The position numbers and the translations under genes are program-made. Positions 19,101-28,714 of a stretch of DNA of 64,000 nucleotides are shown here, one piece after another. The DNA is from Polycyclovorans sp. GTDB lineage: Bacteria; Pseudomonadota; Gammaproteobacteria; Nevskiales; Nevskiaceae. Every line of letters starts with the position of its first letter. Positions within the stretch are counted from its first letter, which is position 1. Location: positions 1 through 64,000 of the forward strand of contig PAKU01000014.1 of NCBI GenBank assembly GCA_002706265.1. Reading direction: 5' to 3'. Under the pieces are notes generated by a model, which was given only the letters and a program-made list of their open reading frames with translations, searched no databases and was not told the origin of the DNA.

Positions 19101-20288
19101 CTAGAACGCATCCCCCGGCAGGTGCACGAAGCCGCTCATCAACACCCGCGCGCTGCGGCTCATGATGGCCTTCTTGACCACCCACTGACCCCCTTCCAGC
19201 GTGGCTTCGGCGCCGACCCGCAGGGTGCCGGACGGATGCCCGAAACGCACCGCCGTGCGGTCACCGCCACCGGCGGCCAGGTTGACCAGGGTGCCGGGCA
19301 CGGCCGCTGCCGTCGCGATGGCCACCGCGCAGGTGCCCATCATCGCGTGGTGCAGCTTGCCCATCGACAGGGCGCGGACGTTCAGGTCGATCTCGCTCGC
19401 GGTGATGGCCTTGCCGCTTGACGCGGTGTAGTCCGCCGGCGGTGCAACAAACGCCACCTTGGGCGTGTGCTGTCGCTGGCCGGCCTCGCTGAGATCTTTG
19501 ATCAGACCCATTCGCAAGGCGCCGTAGGCCCGAATCGTCTCGAAGCGTGCAAGCGCCACGGGGTCGGTATTGATCGCTTCGCGCAGCTCGGTGCCGGTGC
19601 AGCCGATCTCGGCCGCGTTGATGAACACGGTGGGTATGCCGGCGTTGATCATGGTGGCCTTTAGGGTGCCGATGCCGGGCACGTCGAGGTCGTCTACCAG
19701 ATTCCCGGTGGGGAACATCGAGCCGCCTTCGTCGCCGTCATCGGCCGGATCGAGGAACTCGACCTGCACCTCGGCCGCCGGAAAGGTCACGCCATCGAGT
19801 TCGAAGTCGCCGGTTTCCTGCACCGCACCGTCGGTGATCGGCACGTGGGCGATGATGGTTTTCTGAATCTGCGTCTGCCAGATGCGTACCACGCAGACGC
19901 CGTTCTGCGGAATACGGCTGCGGTCGATCAGGCCGTTGCTGATGGCGAACGAACCCACCGCGGCGGTGAGGTTGCCGCAATTGCCCGACCAGTCGACGAA
20001 GGCTTTGTCGATGCCCACCTGACCGAAGCGATAGTCCACATCGTGATCAGGCCGTTCGCTTTTCGACAGAATGACCGCCTTAGAGGTCGACGAGGTGGCA
20101 CCGCCCATGCCGTCGATCTGCGCGCCGTAGGGATCGGGCGAACCGATCACCCGCAACAGCAAACGGTCGCGCGGCGCACCCGGCTGCTGGCAGCGCTCGG
20201 GCAGGTCTCCGAGCTTGAAGAACACACCTTTGCTGGTGCCGCCGCGCATGTAGGTGGCGGGAATCTTGATCTGTGCGGAATGCGACAT
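19101..20288 (-). CDS. prpF: 2-methylaconitate cis-trans isomerase PrpF
   Basis: A 395-residue protein of the PrpF/AcnD-accessory family (diaminopimelate-epimerase-like fold). Motifs: YMRGGTSKGVFFKLGDLPE at the N-terminus, SPDPYGAQIDGMGGATSSTS, VDWSGNCGNLTAAVGSFAI with the conserved Cys, and MGKLHHAMMGTCAVA. It isomerises the AcnD product so that aconitase can make 2-methylisocitrate. It normally follows acnD directly; here a DUF1295 gene and a DedA gene separate them. The ATG at 20288 lies 14 bp after the DedA stop. Last gene of the prp operon as read leftward. Confidence 0.95.
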   Translation of the reverse strand: MSHSAQIKIPATYMRGGTSKGVFFKLGDLPERCQQPGAPRDRLLLRVIGSPDPYGAQIDGMGGATSSTSKAVILSKSERPDHDVDYRFGQVGIDKAFVDWSGNCGNLTAAVGSFAISNGLIDRSRIPQNGVCVVRIWQTQIQKTIIAHVPITDGAVQETGDFELDGVTFPAAEVQVEFLDPADDGDEGGSMFPTGNLVDDLDVPGIGTLKATMINAGIPTVFINAAEIGCTGTELREAINTDPVALARFETIRAYGALRMGLIKDLSEAGQRQHTPKVAFVAPPADYTASSGKAITASEIDLNVRALSMGKLHHAMMGTCAVAIATAAAVPGTLVNLAAGGGDRTAVRFGHPSGTLRVGAEATLEGGQWVVKKAIMSRSARVLMSGFVHLPGDAF

Positions 20289-20302
20289 GGTCAGGGCTCG
20301 GG

Positions 20303-20809
20303 TCAGGGAACGAACAGTTCGTGGGCGCCGCGCACAATCACCACCAGACCCAGTGCCCACAGGCTGCAGGCGGCAAGATCGAGCGGCGTGTAGCGCCAGC
20401 GGGGAAAATCGGTGATGCCGACCATCGCCGGCACCAGACTGCGGATGGCAGGGATGAAGCGACCGACAAAAATGGCCCAGGGGCCGTAGCGACGTACCAG
20501 GTCTTCGGTGCGCTGCCACTTGTTGAGGTTGCGCAGCACCACGCGGCTCTGCTCCACCTGCGGGCCCAGCGCACGGCCCGCGTAATAGCCGACGTGATCG
20601 CCCAGCGAGGAGCCGATCAAGGCCATGCCCGCCATCAGCCAAAGATTGGCCGCATCGTTGGCGTAGAGCACCGAGCAGACGATCACCAGTAACAGGCTGG
20701 GCACGAACAGGCCGATGCCCACGCAGGTTTCCATGAACGCCAGCGCGGGAATCAGCCACAGCGCCTGATCACGGTGGTCACTGGCCCAGGCAAGCACCCA
20801 CTCGATCAT
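20303..20809 (-). CDS. DedA-family membrane protein
   Basis: A 168-residue integral membrane protein. The first half contains ALAFMETCVGIGLFVPS and LIGSSLGDHVGYYAGRALG. The second contains the DedA/SNARE-associated signature FVGRFIPAIRSLVPAMVGI, and further helices end in LDLAACSLWALGLVVIV. DedA proteins help to flip or transport phospholipids and polyprenyl phosphates and support proton-motive-force homeostasis. It starts 5 bp after the DUF1295 stop and ends 14 bp before prpF, so it is embedded in the prp transcript. Its link to propionate metabolism is not obvious. Confidence 0.88.
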   Translation of the reverse strand: MIEWVLAWASDHRDQALWLIPALAFMETCVGIGLFVPSLLLVIVCSVLYANDAANLWLMAGMALIGSSLGDHVGYYAGRALGPQVEQSRVVLRNLNKWQRTEDLVRRYGPWAIFVGRFIPAIRSLVPAMVGITDFPRWRYTPLDLAACSLWALGLVVIVRGAHELFVP

Positions 20810-20814
20810 GGGCT

Positions 20815-21681
20815 TTAAGCCTTCGGTGGCCGGGGCAGCAGAACCGGCGTGCGCGCCTTGTAGGCTTCGTAATCGGCCTGACCGCCCCAGGTGGCGTCGG
20901 CGCGCTGCTCCAGCATCGGCACGCCGCTCACCTTCATCAGCAGCCACGCCACGAACAGCGGTGACAGCCACCCCAGCCATTGCCAGCCCGAAAAGGTGGG
21001 CGTGGCCATCAGCGCGATGCCGGTCCACAGCACGATTTCACCGAAGTAGTTGGGATGCCGCGACCACGCCCAAAGGCCGGTGGTGATGAAGCGGCCGCGA
21101 TGCGCCGGATCGGCGCGGAAGGCCGACTTCTGCCGATCGGCAATCACCTCGATGGCGAAGCCCGCACACCACACCAGCAGCCCCAGCGTGGCCAGCGCAT
21201 CCCAGCCGGCGTCCGCAGGCGCCGTGATGGCGAGCAGCGCGGCCAGCAGGGTCATGAATACCCACAGTCCCTGAAAGGTCCAGGCCATCAGAAACCGCCC
21301 CCAGTGCGGTTTGATGTCGTCAAAGCGTCCGTCCTTGCCGCTCTGCTTTACCCGTCGAAACAGAAAACTGCCGAGCCGCGTGCACCACGCCAGCACCAGT
21401 GCGGCCATCACCAGGCCGCGCCCATCGGGCGCCGCCAGCAGTACCGCCAAAACCACCACGCTGGCGTAGGTCAGGGCCCCGGCCAGGTCGTAGTAATGCT
21501 CGGTTTGCGCGAGAAATGACGGCAGGTAAACCAGCCACTGCACGGCAAAGGCAAACAGCGCCAGGGCCGGCAGCAGCGGCCAGCCGGCAATGGCGTGCTG
21601 CCCCGCGTCCACCCACCCCGCAAGCGCCAGAGCGCCTGCCGTGACGGCCACGCAGATGACAAAGGCCACCGAGTTGCGCAT
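20815..21681 (-). CDS. DUF1295 / steroid 5-alpha-reductase-like membrane protein
   Basis: A 288-residue protein with about seven hydrophobic helices and the C-terminal motif GLWAWSRHPNYFGEIVLWTGI. That motif is shared by DUF1295 proteins, isoprenylcysteine carboxyl methyltransferases and steroid 5-alpha reductases; the RHPNYFGE stretch contributes to cofactor binding in that superfamily. The enzymatic activity is unknown. It starts 17 bp after acnD and ends 5 bp before the DedA gene. With DedA it forms a two-gene membrane insert between acnD and prpF. Confidence 0.85.
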   Translation of the reverse strand: MRNSVAFVICVAVTAGALALAGWVDAGQHAIAGWPLLPALALFAFAVQWLVYLPSFLAQTEHYYDLAGALTYASVVVLAVLLAAPDGRGLVMAALVLAWCTRLGSFLFRRVKQSGKDGRFDDIKPHWGRFLMAWTFQGLWVFMTLLAALLAITAPADAGWDALATLGLLVWCAGFAIEVIADRQKSAFRADPAHRGRFITTGLWAWSRHPNYFGEIVLWTGIALMATPTFSGWQWLGWLSPLFVAWLLMKVSGVPMLEQRADATWGGQADYEAYKARTPVLLPRPPKA

Positions 21682-21698
21682 GGTCGGGCCGGGACCGC

Positions 21699-24296
21699 TC
21701 AGGCGGCCTTCTCGGAGGCCAGAAAATCCACCGCGAAGCGTTGCAGCACACCACCGGCCTGGTACACCGAGACCTCTTCGTTGGAGTCGAGCCGGCAGAT
21801 CATGGGCACCTCGACGCGCTCCCCGTTCTTGCGGGTGATGACCAGCGTCATGGTTGCGCGCGGCGCCAATGTGCCTTCCACATCAAAGGTTTCGGTGCCG
21901 TCGATGCCCAGCGTCAGCCGCGTGGTGCCGGGCTGGAATTCCAGCGGCAGCACGCCCATGCCGATGAGATTGGTGCGGTGGATGCGTTCAAAGCCCTCGG
22001 CAGCGATCACCTCAACGCCGGCCAGACGCACGCCCTTCGCCGCCCAGTCGCGCGAGCTGCCTTGCCCGTAGTCGGCCCCGGCGATGATGATCAGCGGCTG
22101 CTTGCGCTGCAGGTAGGTTTCGATGGCTTCCCACATGCGCACGACCTGCCCTTCCGGCTCGATGCGCGCCAGCGAACCCTGCTTGACCTTGCCATCGACC
22201 ACCGCCATTTCGTTGATGAGCTTGGGGTTGGCAAAGGTGGCGCGCTGCGCGGTGAGGTGGTCGCCGCGGTGGGTGGCGTAGGAATTGAAGTCTTCTTCCG
22301 GCACGCCCATCTTGTGCAGGTACTCGCCGGCGGCGCTGTCCATCATGATGGCGTTGGAGGGCGACAGGTGATCGGTGGTGATGTTGTCGGGCAGCACCGC
22401 CAGCGGGCGCATGCCCTTGAGCGTGCGCTCGCCGGCCAGCGCGCCCTCCCAGTACGGCGGCCGGCGGATGTAGGTGCTCATCTCGCGCCAGGCGTACAGC
22501 GGGCTGATGTGCGCGCCGTCGTCGGCCTCCTTGCGGAACATCGGCTCGTAGACGGCGCGGAACTGGGTGGGGTTGACGCATTTGGCCACCACTTCATCGA
22601 TCTCGGCGTCAGACGGCCACAGGTCTTTGAGGGTGACCGGCTTGCCGTCTCGGTCGGTGCCCAGCACGTCTTTTTCGATGTCGAAACGCACCGTGCCGGC
22701 AATGGCATAGGCCACCACCAGCGGCGGGCTGGCGAGAAACGCCTGCTTGGCATAGGGGTGAATTCGACCGTCGAAGTTGCGGTTGCCGCTGAGGACGGCG
22801 GTGGCGTACAGGTCGCGGTCGATGATTTCCTGCTGGATCTTCGGGTCCAGCGCGCCGCTCATGCCGTTGCAGGTGGTGCAGGCGAAGGCGACGATGCCGA
22901 AGCCGAGTTGTTCCAGCTCGGTGAGCAGCCGGGCTTCGTTGAGATAGCTTTCGACCACCTTGGAGCCGGGCGCCAGCGAGGATTTCACCCACGGCTTGCG
23001 GGCAAGGCCCGCGCGGTTGGCATTGCGCGCCAGCAGGCCGGCGGCGATCACGTTGCGTGGATTCGAGGTGTTGGTACAGCTGGTGATGGCGGCGATGATG
23101 ACCGCACCGTCCGGCATCTGGCCGTCGGCGGGCGGCGCCCACTGGGCGGCAATGCCACGCGCGGCGAGATCGGAGGTGGGCAGGCGCTTGTGCGGGTTCG
23201 ACGGCCCGGCCATGTTGCGGACCACGGTGGAAAGGTCGAACTTCAACACCCGCTCGTATTCCGCCGTTTTCAGCGCGTCGGCCCACAGCCCGCAGTGCCG
23301 GGCATAGGTTTCGACCAGCTTCACCTGCTCGTCGCTGCGGCCGGTGAGGTTGAGATAGTCCAGCGTGTTCTGGTCGATGAAGAACATCGCTGCGGTGGCG
23401 CCGTATTCCGGCGCCATGTTGGAGATGGTGGCGCGATCGCCCAGGGTGAGCGCCGCCGCGCCGACACCGTAAAACTCCAGATAGGCGCCGACGACCTTCG
23501 ATTGCCGCAGAAACTCGGTCAGCGCCAGCACCACGTCGGTGGCGGTAATGCCTTCGGCGGGCTTGCCGGACAGCTCCACGCCAACGATGTCGGGCAGGCG
23601 CATCCACGACGCGCGCCCGAGCATCACGTTTTCGGCTTCCAGGCCCCCCACCCCGACGGCGATGACGCCGAGCGCATCGACATGAGGGGTGTGGCTGTCG
23701 GTGCCCACGCAGGTGTCGGGGAAGGCGACGCCGTCGGCCGTGTAGATCACCGGGCTCATTCGCTCCAGGTTGATCTGATGCATGATCCCGTTGCCTGGCG
23801 GGATCACGTCAACGTTGTGAAACGCCTTCTTGGTCCAGTTGATGAAGTGGAAGCGGTCGTCATTGCGCCGGTCTTCCACGGCGCGGTTCTTGGCGAACGC
23901 GTCCTTTTCAAAACCGCCGTGCTCCACCGCCAGCGAGTGATCGACGATCAACTGCACCGGCACGACGGGATTGACCTTGGCCGGATCACCGCCCATGTCG
24001 GCAATCGCGTCGCGCAGACCGGCAAGGTCGACGAGGGCGGTCTGCCCGAGGATGTCGTGGCACACCACCCGCGCCGGAAACCACGGAAAGTCCAGATCAC
24101 GCTTGCGCTCGATCAACTGCCCCAGCCACGCCTCGACCATTGCCGGATCGCCCTTGCGGACGATGTTTTCCGCATAGACCCGGGAGGTGTACGGCAGCTT
24201 GGCCCAGGCGCCGGGCTCGAGGGCGTCAACCGCCTCGCGCGCGTCGAAATAGTCGAGTTGGGTGCCGGGTAGATTTTTGCGGTGCGCGGTGTTCAT
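21699..24296 (-). CDS. acnD: Fe/S-dependent 2-methylcitrate dehydratase AcnD
   Basis: An 865-residue aconitase-family enzyme. It dehydrates 2-methylcitrate to 2-methylaconitate and works with PrpF in place of PrpD. The [4Fe-4S] ligand cysteines are visible in AITSCTNTSNPRN and in VAFACTTCNGMSG (CxxC). Swivel-domain motifs such as IIAGADYGQGSSRDWAAKG and RIHRTNLIGMGVLPLEF are intact. I place the start at the ATG at 24296 (MNTAHRKNLPGTQLDYF). A longer in-frame reading starts inside the left repeat of the inverted-repeat element and produces a WIPAFAGMT-type N-terminus, a known by-product of translating such palindromes. It is separated from prpC by about 400 bp that hold that element. Confidence 0.95.
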   Translation of the reverse strand: MNTAHRKNLPGTQLDYFDAREAVDALEPGAWAKLPYTSRVYAENIVRKGDPAMVEAWLGQLIERKRDLDFPWFPARVVCHDILGQTALVDLAGLRDAIADMGGDPAKVNPVVPVQLIVDHSLAVEHGGFEKDAFAKNRAVEDRRNDDRFHFINWTKKAFHNVDVIPPGNGIMHQINLERMSPVIYTADGVAFPDTCVGTDSHTPHVDALGVIAVGVGGLEAENVMLGRASWMRLPDIVGVELSGKPAEGITATDVVLALTEFLRQSKVVGAYLEFYGVGAAALTLGDRATISNMAPEYGATAAMFFIDQNTLDYLNLTGRSDEQVKLVETYARHCGLWADALKTAEYERVLKFDLSTVVRNMAGPSNPHKRLPTSDLAARGIAAQWAPPADGQMPDGAVIIAAITSCTNTSNPRNVIAAGLLARNANRAGLARKPWVKSSLAPGSKVVESYLNEARLLTELEQLGFGIVAFACTTCNGMSGALDPKIQQEIIDRDLYATAVLSGNRNFDGRIHPYAKQAFLASPPLVVAYAIAGTVRFDIEKDVLGTDRDGKPVTLKDLWPSDAEIDEVVAKCVNPTQFRAVYEPMFRKEADDGAHISPLYAWREMSTYIRRPPYWEGALAGERTLKGMRPLAVLPDNITTDHLSPSNAIMMDSAAGEYLHKMGVPEEDFNSYATHRGDHLTAQRATFANPKLINEMAVVDGKVKQGSLARIEPEGQVVRMWEAIETYLQRKQPLIIIAGADYGQGSSRDWAAKGVRLAGVEVIAAEGFERIHRTNLIGMGVLPLEFQPGTTRLTLGIDGTETFDVEGTLAPRATMTLVITRKNGERVEVPMICRLDSNEEVSVYQAGGVLQRFAVDFLASEKAA

Positions 24297-24315
24297 GGGA
24301 AATTTCTCTTGTTCC

Positions 24316-24342
24316 GTCATTCCCGCGAAAGCGGGAATCCAG
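24316..24342 (+). repeat. REP-like palindrome, left terminal copy
   Basis: The core ATTCCCGC-GAAA-GCGGGAAT (24319-24338) is an 8-bp stem with a tetraloop, preceded by GTC and followed by CCAG. This palindrome type is common in proteobacterial intergenic regions. It lies 20 bp upstream of the acnD start codon and would fold into a hairpin in the prp mRNA. Confidence 0.9.
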
Positions 24343-24631
24343 TGATCCTGCAATCGGGTCGTAGAGGTCGAGCCATTGCGGGTTCTCTTTTTCGATCAAC
24401 TTAAGCTTCCAACTGCGATTCCATTTCTTGATCTGTTTCTCTCGGAGAATGGCCGCTGAGGGATTCTCGGCCGCTTCGAACCAGACCAGCCGATGGGTTC
24501 TACAGCGCTTGGTGAACCCATCGGCGAGGCCATATTCTGTGTTCCCAGACGCGGCGAACGAGGTCGCTGGTCGCCCCTACATAAAGCGTTCCATTACGTT
24601 TGCTGGCCAAAAGATAAACGTCGTAACTCAT
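24343..24631 (-). pseudogene. Frameshifted GIY-YIG nuclease-family gene
   Basis: From the ATG at 24631 the minus strand reads MSYDVYLLASKRNGTLYVGA, then TSDLVRRVWEHR. These are the VYLLAS and LYVGAT halves of a GIY-YIG domain and the conserved arginine/WEH helix. The frame then hits a stop. Skipping one base near 24535 restores the rest of the family pattern: YGLADGFTKRC, THRLVWFEAAENPSAAILRE, KQIKKWNRSWKLKLIEKENP and QWLDLYDP. A single inserted A is the simplest cause. The restored frame runs on through the left palindrome (LDSRFRGND) without a stop before acnD. Small stand-alone GIY-YIG proteins of this type have no settled function. Sequencing error cannot be excluded. Confidence 0.75.
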
Positions 24632-24643
24632 TTGTAGGGCCTT

Positions 24644-24670
24644 CTGGATTCCCGCTTCCGCGGGAATGAC
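24644..24670 (-). repeat. REP-like palindrome, right terminal copy
   Basis: Inverted relative to the left copy and differing at one loop base (GGAA instead of GAAA). Core ATTCCCGC/GCGGGAAT. It lies 32 bp beyond the prpC stop and might also act as an mRNA 3' stabiliser or attenuator between prpC and acnD. Confidence 0.9.
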
Positions 24671-24702
24671 ACTGAAGGGTTGTTGCGGGTTGTGAAAGTC
24701 CG

Positions 24703-25938
24703 TTACTTGCGCTTGCCAATCGGCACAAACTTAAGGTTCTCAGGGCCGGTGTAGTTGGCCGACGGACGAATGATCTTGCCGTCGATGCGCTGTTCAATGA
24801 TGTGCGCGCTCCAGCCGGCGGTGCGGGCGATCACGAACAGGGGCGTAAACATGGCCGTGGGCACCCCCATCATGTGGTAGCTGACGGCGCTGAACCAGTC
24901 GAGGTTGGGGAACATTTTCTTGATGTCCCACATCACCGTTTCCAGCCGCTCGGCAATGTCGAACATCTTCATGTTGCCTTCTTCCTTCGACAGGTCGCGG
25001 GCCACTTCCTTGATCACCTTGTTGCGCGGATCGCTGACCGTGTACACCGGGTGGCCAAAGCCGATGACCACTTCCTTTTTCTCGACGCGGGCCTTGATGT
25101 CGGCCTCGGCCTCGTCAGGGCTGTCATAGCGCTTCTGGATCTCGAAGGCCACTTCGTTGGCGCCGCCGTGCTTGGGCCCGCGCAGCGCGCCGATGCCGCC
25201 GCAGATGGCCGAGTACATGTCGGAGCCGGTGCCGGCGACCACCCGCGAGGTGAAGGTGCTGGCGTTGAACTCATGCTCGGCGTACAGCACCAGCGAGGTG
25301 TGCATGGCCTTGACCCACGAATCGCGCGGCTTTTCCTGATGCAGCAGGTGCAGGAAATGCCCGCCGATGGAGTCGTCGTCGGTCTCCACGTCGATGTAAT
25401 TGCCATTGAAGGCGAAGTGATACCAGTACAGCAGCATCGAGCCGAGGCTGGCCATCAGCTTGTCGGCGATGTCGCGCGCGCCGGGGTGGTTGTGGTCGTC
25501 CTTCTCGGGCAGCACACAGCCCAGCACCGACACGCCGGTGCGCATCACGTCCATGGGGTGCGCCGAGGGCGGCAGTTGCTCCAGCGCGGCTTTCACCGCG
25601 GCGGGCAGGCCGCGCAGCGCCTTCAGCCTGGCCTTGTAGGCCTTCAGTTCAGCGGCGGTGGGCAGCTTGCCGTGCACCAGCAGGTGGGCGATTTCCTCGA
25701 ACTCGCAGGTGGTGGCGACATCGAGAATGTCGTAGCCGCGATAGTGCAGGTCGTTGCCGGTTTTGCCGACGGTGCACAGAGCGGTATTGCCGGCCGCAGT
25801 GCCGCTCAGCGCGACCGACTTCTTCGGCTTGAAGCCGGGGGTGGGCGCTGCCTCGGTCGCCGCTGCTGCGGCAGGTGCCGCCTCGGCTTTTGCGGGCGAC
25901 TTGGCTTTGGCGGCGGCCTTGGGGGGGGTCTTGCTCAT
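24703..25938 (-). CDS. prpC: 2-methylcitrate synthase PrpC
   Basis: A 411-residue citrate-synthase-family enzyme that condenses propionyl-CoA with oxaloacetate. Catalytic histidines are seen in [14 protein letters not shown] and [13 protein letters not shown], and the aspartate region is [15 protein letters not shown]. The C-terminus ends [20 protein letters not shown], typical of PrpC. The first ~37 residues are a Lys/Ala/Pro-rich low-complexity extension ([20 protein letters not shown]) that is absent from usual ~375-residue PrpC proteins. It is genuinely translated if the AAGGAG site before the ATG at 25938 is used. It starts 67 bp after prpB. Confidence 0.96.
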   Translation of the reverse strand: MSKTPPKAAAKAKSPAKAEAAPAAAAATEAAPTPGFKPKKSVALSGTAAGNTALCTVGKTGNDLHYRGYDILDVATTCEFEEIAHLLVHGKLPTAAELKAYKARLKALRGLPAAVKAALEQLPPSAHPMDVMRTGVSVLGCVLPEKDDHNHPGARDIADKLMASLGSMLLYWYHFAFNGNYIDVETDDDSIGGHFLHLLHQEKPRDSWVKAMHTSLVLYAEHEFNASTFTSRVVAGTGSDMYSAICGGIGALRGPKHGGANEVAFEIQKRYDSPDEAEADIKARVEKKEVVIGFGHPVYTVSDPRNKVIKEVARDLSKEEGNMKMFDIAERLETVMWDIKKMFPNLDWFSAVSYHMMGVPTAMFTPLFVIARTAGWSAHIIEQRIDGKIIRPSANYTGPENLKFVPIGKRK

Positions 25939-26005
25939 GCGTCTCTCCTTGGGCAGGGCGGGCTGATCCCGCCATCGCGATTCGGCGGCCTCGGCCGCCC
26001 TGGGG

Positions 26006-26890
26006 TCACTTCTTTTTGCTGGCGAACAACGCGTCAAGCTTGTTTTCGAACGCGTGATAGCCGATGGCCTCGTACAGCTCGGCGCGCGTCTGCATCGTGT
26101 CGATGACATTCTTCTGATGCCCGTCGCGGCGCACCGCAGTGTAGACCGCCTCGGCGGCCTTGTTGGCGGCGCGGAAGGCGCTCAGCGGATACAGCTGGAT
26201 GCTGACGCCCACCGAGGCCAGCTCTTCCCGCGTGAACAGCGGGGTGGCGCCAAATTCGGTGATGTTGGCCAGCACCGGCACCTTCAGCGCGTCGACGAAT
26301 TTCTGGTAGGTGGGCAGGTCGTACGCGGCCTCGGCGAAGATGGCGTCGGCCCCGGCTTCGGCGCAGGCAATGGCACGCTCGATGGCGGCATCGACGCCAT
26401 CGACCTGAATCGCATCCGTCCGCGCGATCAGGAAAAAGTCGGGGTCGGTCCTGGCGTCGGCCGCGGCCTTGACCCGGTCCACCATTTCCGCCTGCGACAC
26501 GATCTCCTTGCCGGGGCGATGACCGCAGCGCTTGGCGCCCACCTGGTCTTCGAGGTGACAGGCTGCGGCGCCCGCCTTGATCAGGCTCTTGATCGTGCGT
26601 TCGATATTGAACGCGCTGGCGCCGAAACCGGTGTCGATATCGACCAGCAGCGGCAGGTCGCAGACATCGGTGATGCGGCGGGTGTCGGTGAGCACGTCAT
26701 CCAGGGTGTTGATGCCCAGGTCGGGCAGTCCCAGCGAGCCGGCCGCCACGCCGCCTCCGGAAAGATAGATGGCCTTGAAACCGGCACGTTTCGCCAGCAG
26801 GGCGTGGTTGGCGTTGATGGCGCCGATCACCTGCAAAGGCTTTTCAGCGGCAAGGGCAGCGCGAAACCGGGCGCCGGCGGAAGCAGTCAT
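26006..26890 (-). CDS. prpB: 2-methylisocitrate lyase PrpB
   Basis: A 294-residue member of the isocitrate lyase/PEP mutase superfamily. It cleaves 2-methylisocitrate to pyruvate and succinate, the last step of the methylcitrate cycle. Motifs: [40 protein letters not shown] (metal-binding Asp pair), the catalytic loop [13 protein letters not shown] with its cysteine, and [20 protein letters not shown]. The ATG at 26890 has an AGGAG site. First gene of the leftward prp operon, preceded by a sigma-54-type promoter and divergent from prpR. Confidence 0.97.
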   Translation of the reverse strand: MTASAGARFRAALAAEKPLQVIGAINANHALLAKRAGFKAIYLSGGGVAAGSLGLPDLGINTLDDVLTDTRRITDVCDLPLLVDIDTGFGASAFNIERTIKSLIKAGAAACHLEDQVGAKRCGHRPGKEIVSQAEMVDRVKAAADARTDPDFFLIARTDAIQVDGVDAAIERAIACAEAGADAIFAEAAYDLPTYQKFVDALKVPVLANITEFGATPLFTREELASVGVSIQLYPLSAFRAANKAAEAVYTAVRRDGHQKNVIDTMQTRAELYEAIGYHAFENKLDALFASKKK

Positions 26891-26925
26891 GGTGCGCTCC
26901 TGCAAGGAATAGGACGACGATGCTA

Positions 26926-26941
26926 CCCAATTCCCATGCCA
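26926..26941 (-). promoter_or_regulatory. Predicted sigma-54 (-24/-12) promoter of prpB
   Basis: On the minus strand TGGCATGGGAATTGGG (26941-26926) fits TGGCAYR-N4-TTG with the correct spacing between the -24 GG and the -12 element; the last base of the -12 dinucleotide is G rather than C. Transcription would begin near 26914, about 24 nt before prpB. The divergent gene encodes a sigma-54 activator with an intact GAFTGA loop, which supports the call. Confidence 0.72.
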
Positions 26942-26970
26942 CCCCGCGCGTTTGTCAACAAGCGATGCAG

Positions 26971-26983
26971 AATCAACGGGATG
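26971..26983 (+). promoter_or_regulatory. Possible IHF site in the prpB-prpR intergenic region
   Basis: AATCAACGGGATG matches the IHF consensus WATCAANNNNTTR at all but one defined position. It lies between the sigma-54 promoter and the upstream palindrome, where IHF would be expected to bend DNA. The motif is short, so chance occurrence is quite possible. Confidence 0.35.
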
Positions 26984-27017
26984 CAGGCGCAAGGGACGCA
27001 CGCGGACCGATGCCGAT

Positions 27018-27041
27018 GTTTCATCCGTTTCATAATGAAAC
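27018..27041. promoter_or_regulatory. prpR: Predicted PrpR operator / upstream activating sequence
   Basis: Three copies of one heptamer: GTTTCAT (27018-27024), GTTTCAT (27027-27033) and its inverse ATGAAAC (27035-27041). The last two form a perfect 15-base palindrome. The site is roughly 105-120 bp upstream of the predicted prpB start point, the usual place for a sigma-54 activator. It also abuts the prpR start codon, which suggests autoregulation. Confidence 0.65.
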
Positions 27042-28595
<1,554 letters not shown>

Positions 28596-28714
28596 CGTGA
28601 CGGCTGCGGTTGATCCTCCGTGCGCGGGCGTCTGTCACCCGATTGGGTCTGTCGGGCCGGGCCAAGCGCCGTACCATCAGCGCCTTCCCCTCCATTCAAC
28701 GAGCCCGAAACGCC

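Larger units (their letters stand above)
24316..24670. mobile_element. 355-bp inverted-repeat element with GIY-YIG nuclease remnant
   Basis: The element is bounded by two 27-bp inverted copies, 24316-24342 (plus) and 24670-24644 (minus), that match at 26 of 27 positions. Each copy is itself a palindrome. Between them lies a minus-strand reading frame of the GIY-YIG nuclease family with one frameshift. It sits between prpC and acnD in the otherwise compact prp operon. No target-site duplication is evident in the flanks. Calling it mobile is inference from the boundary structure. Confidence 0.6.

Noticed and set aside
21741-24272. An 843-codon plus-strand open frame antisense to acnD
   Set aside because: High-GC coding DNA commonly leaves long antisense frames; the sense strand carries all aconitase motifs and the antisense product has His/Gly-rich composition with no recognisable domain.
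24297-24353. N-terminal extension of AcnD starting MQDHWIPAFAGMT
   Set aside because: This is the translated REP-like palindrome; WIPAFAGMT-type starts are a known mis-annotation. The ATG at 24296 gives the conserved AcnD N-terminus.
24428-24637. A 69-codon plus-strand frame between prpC and acnD
   Set aside because: It is antisense to the GIY-YIG frame, whose conserved motifs explain the sequence.
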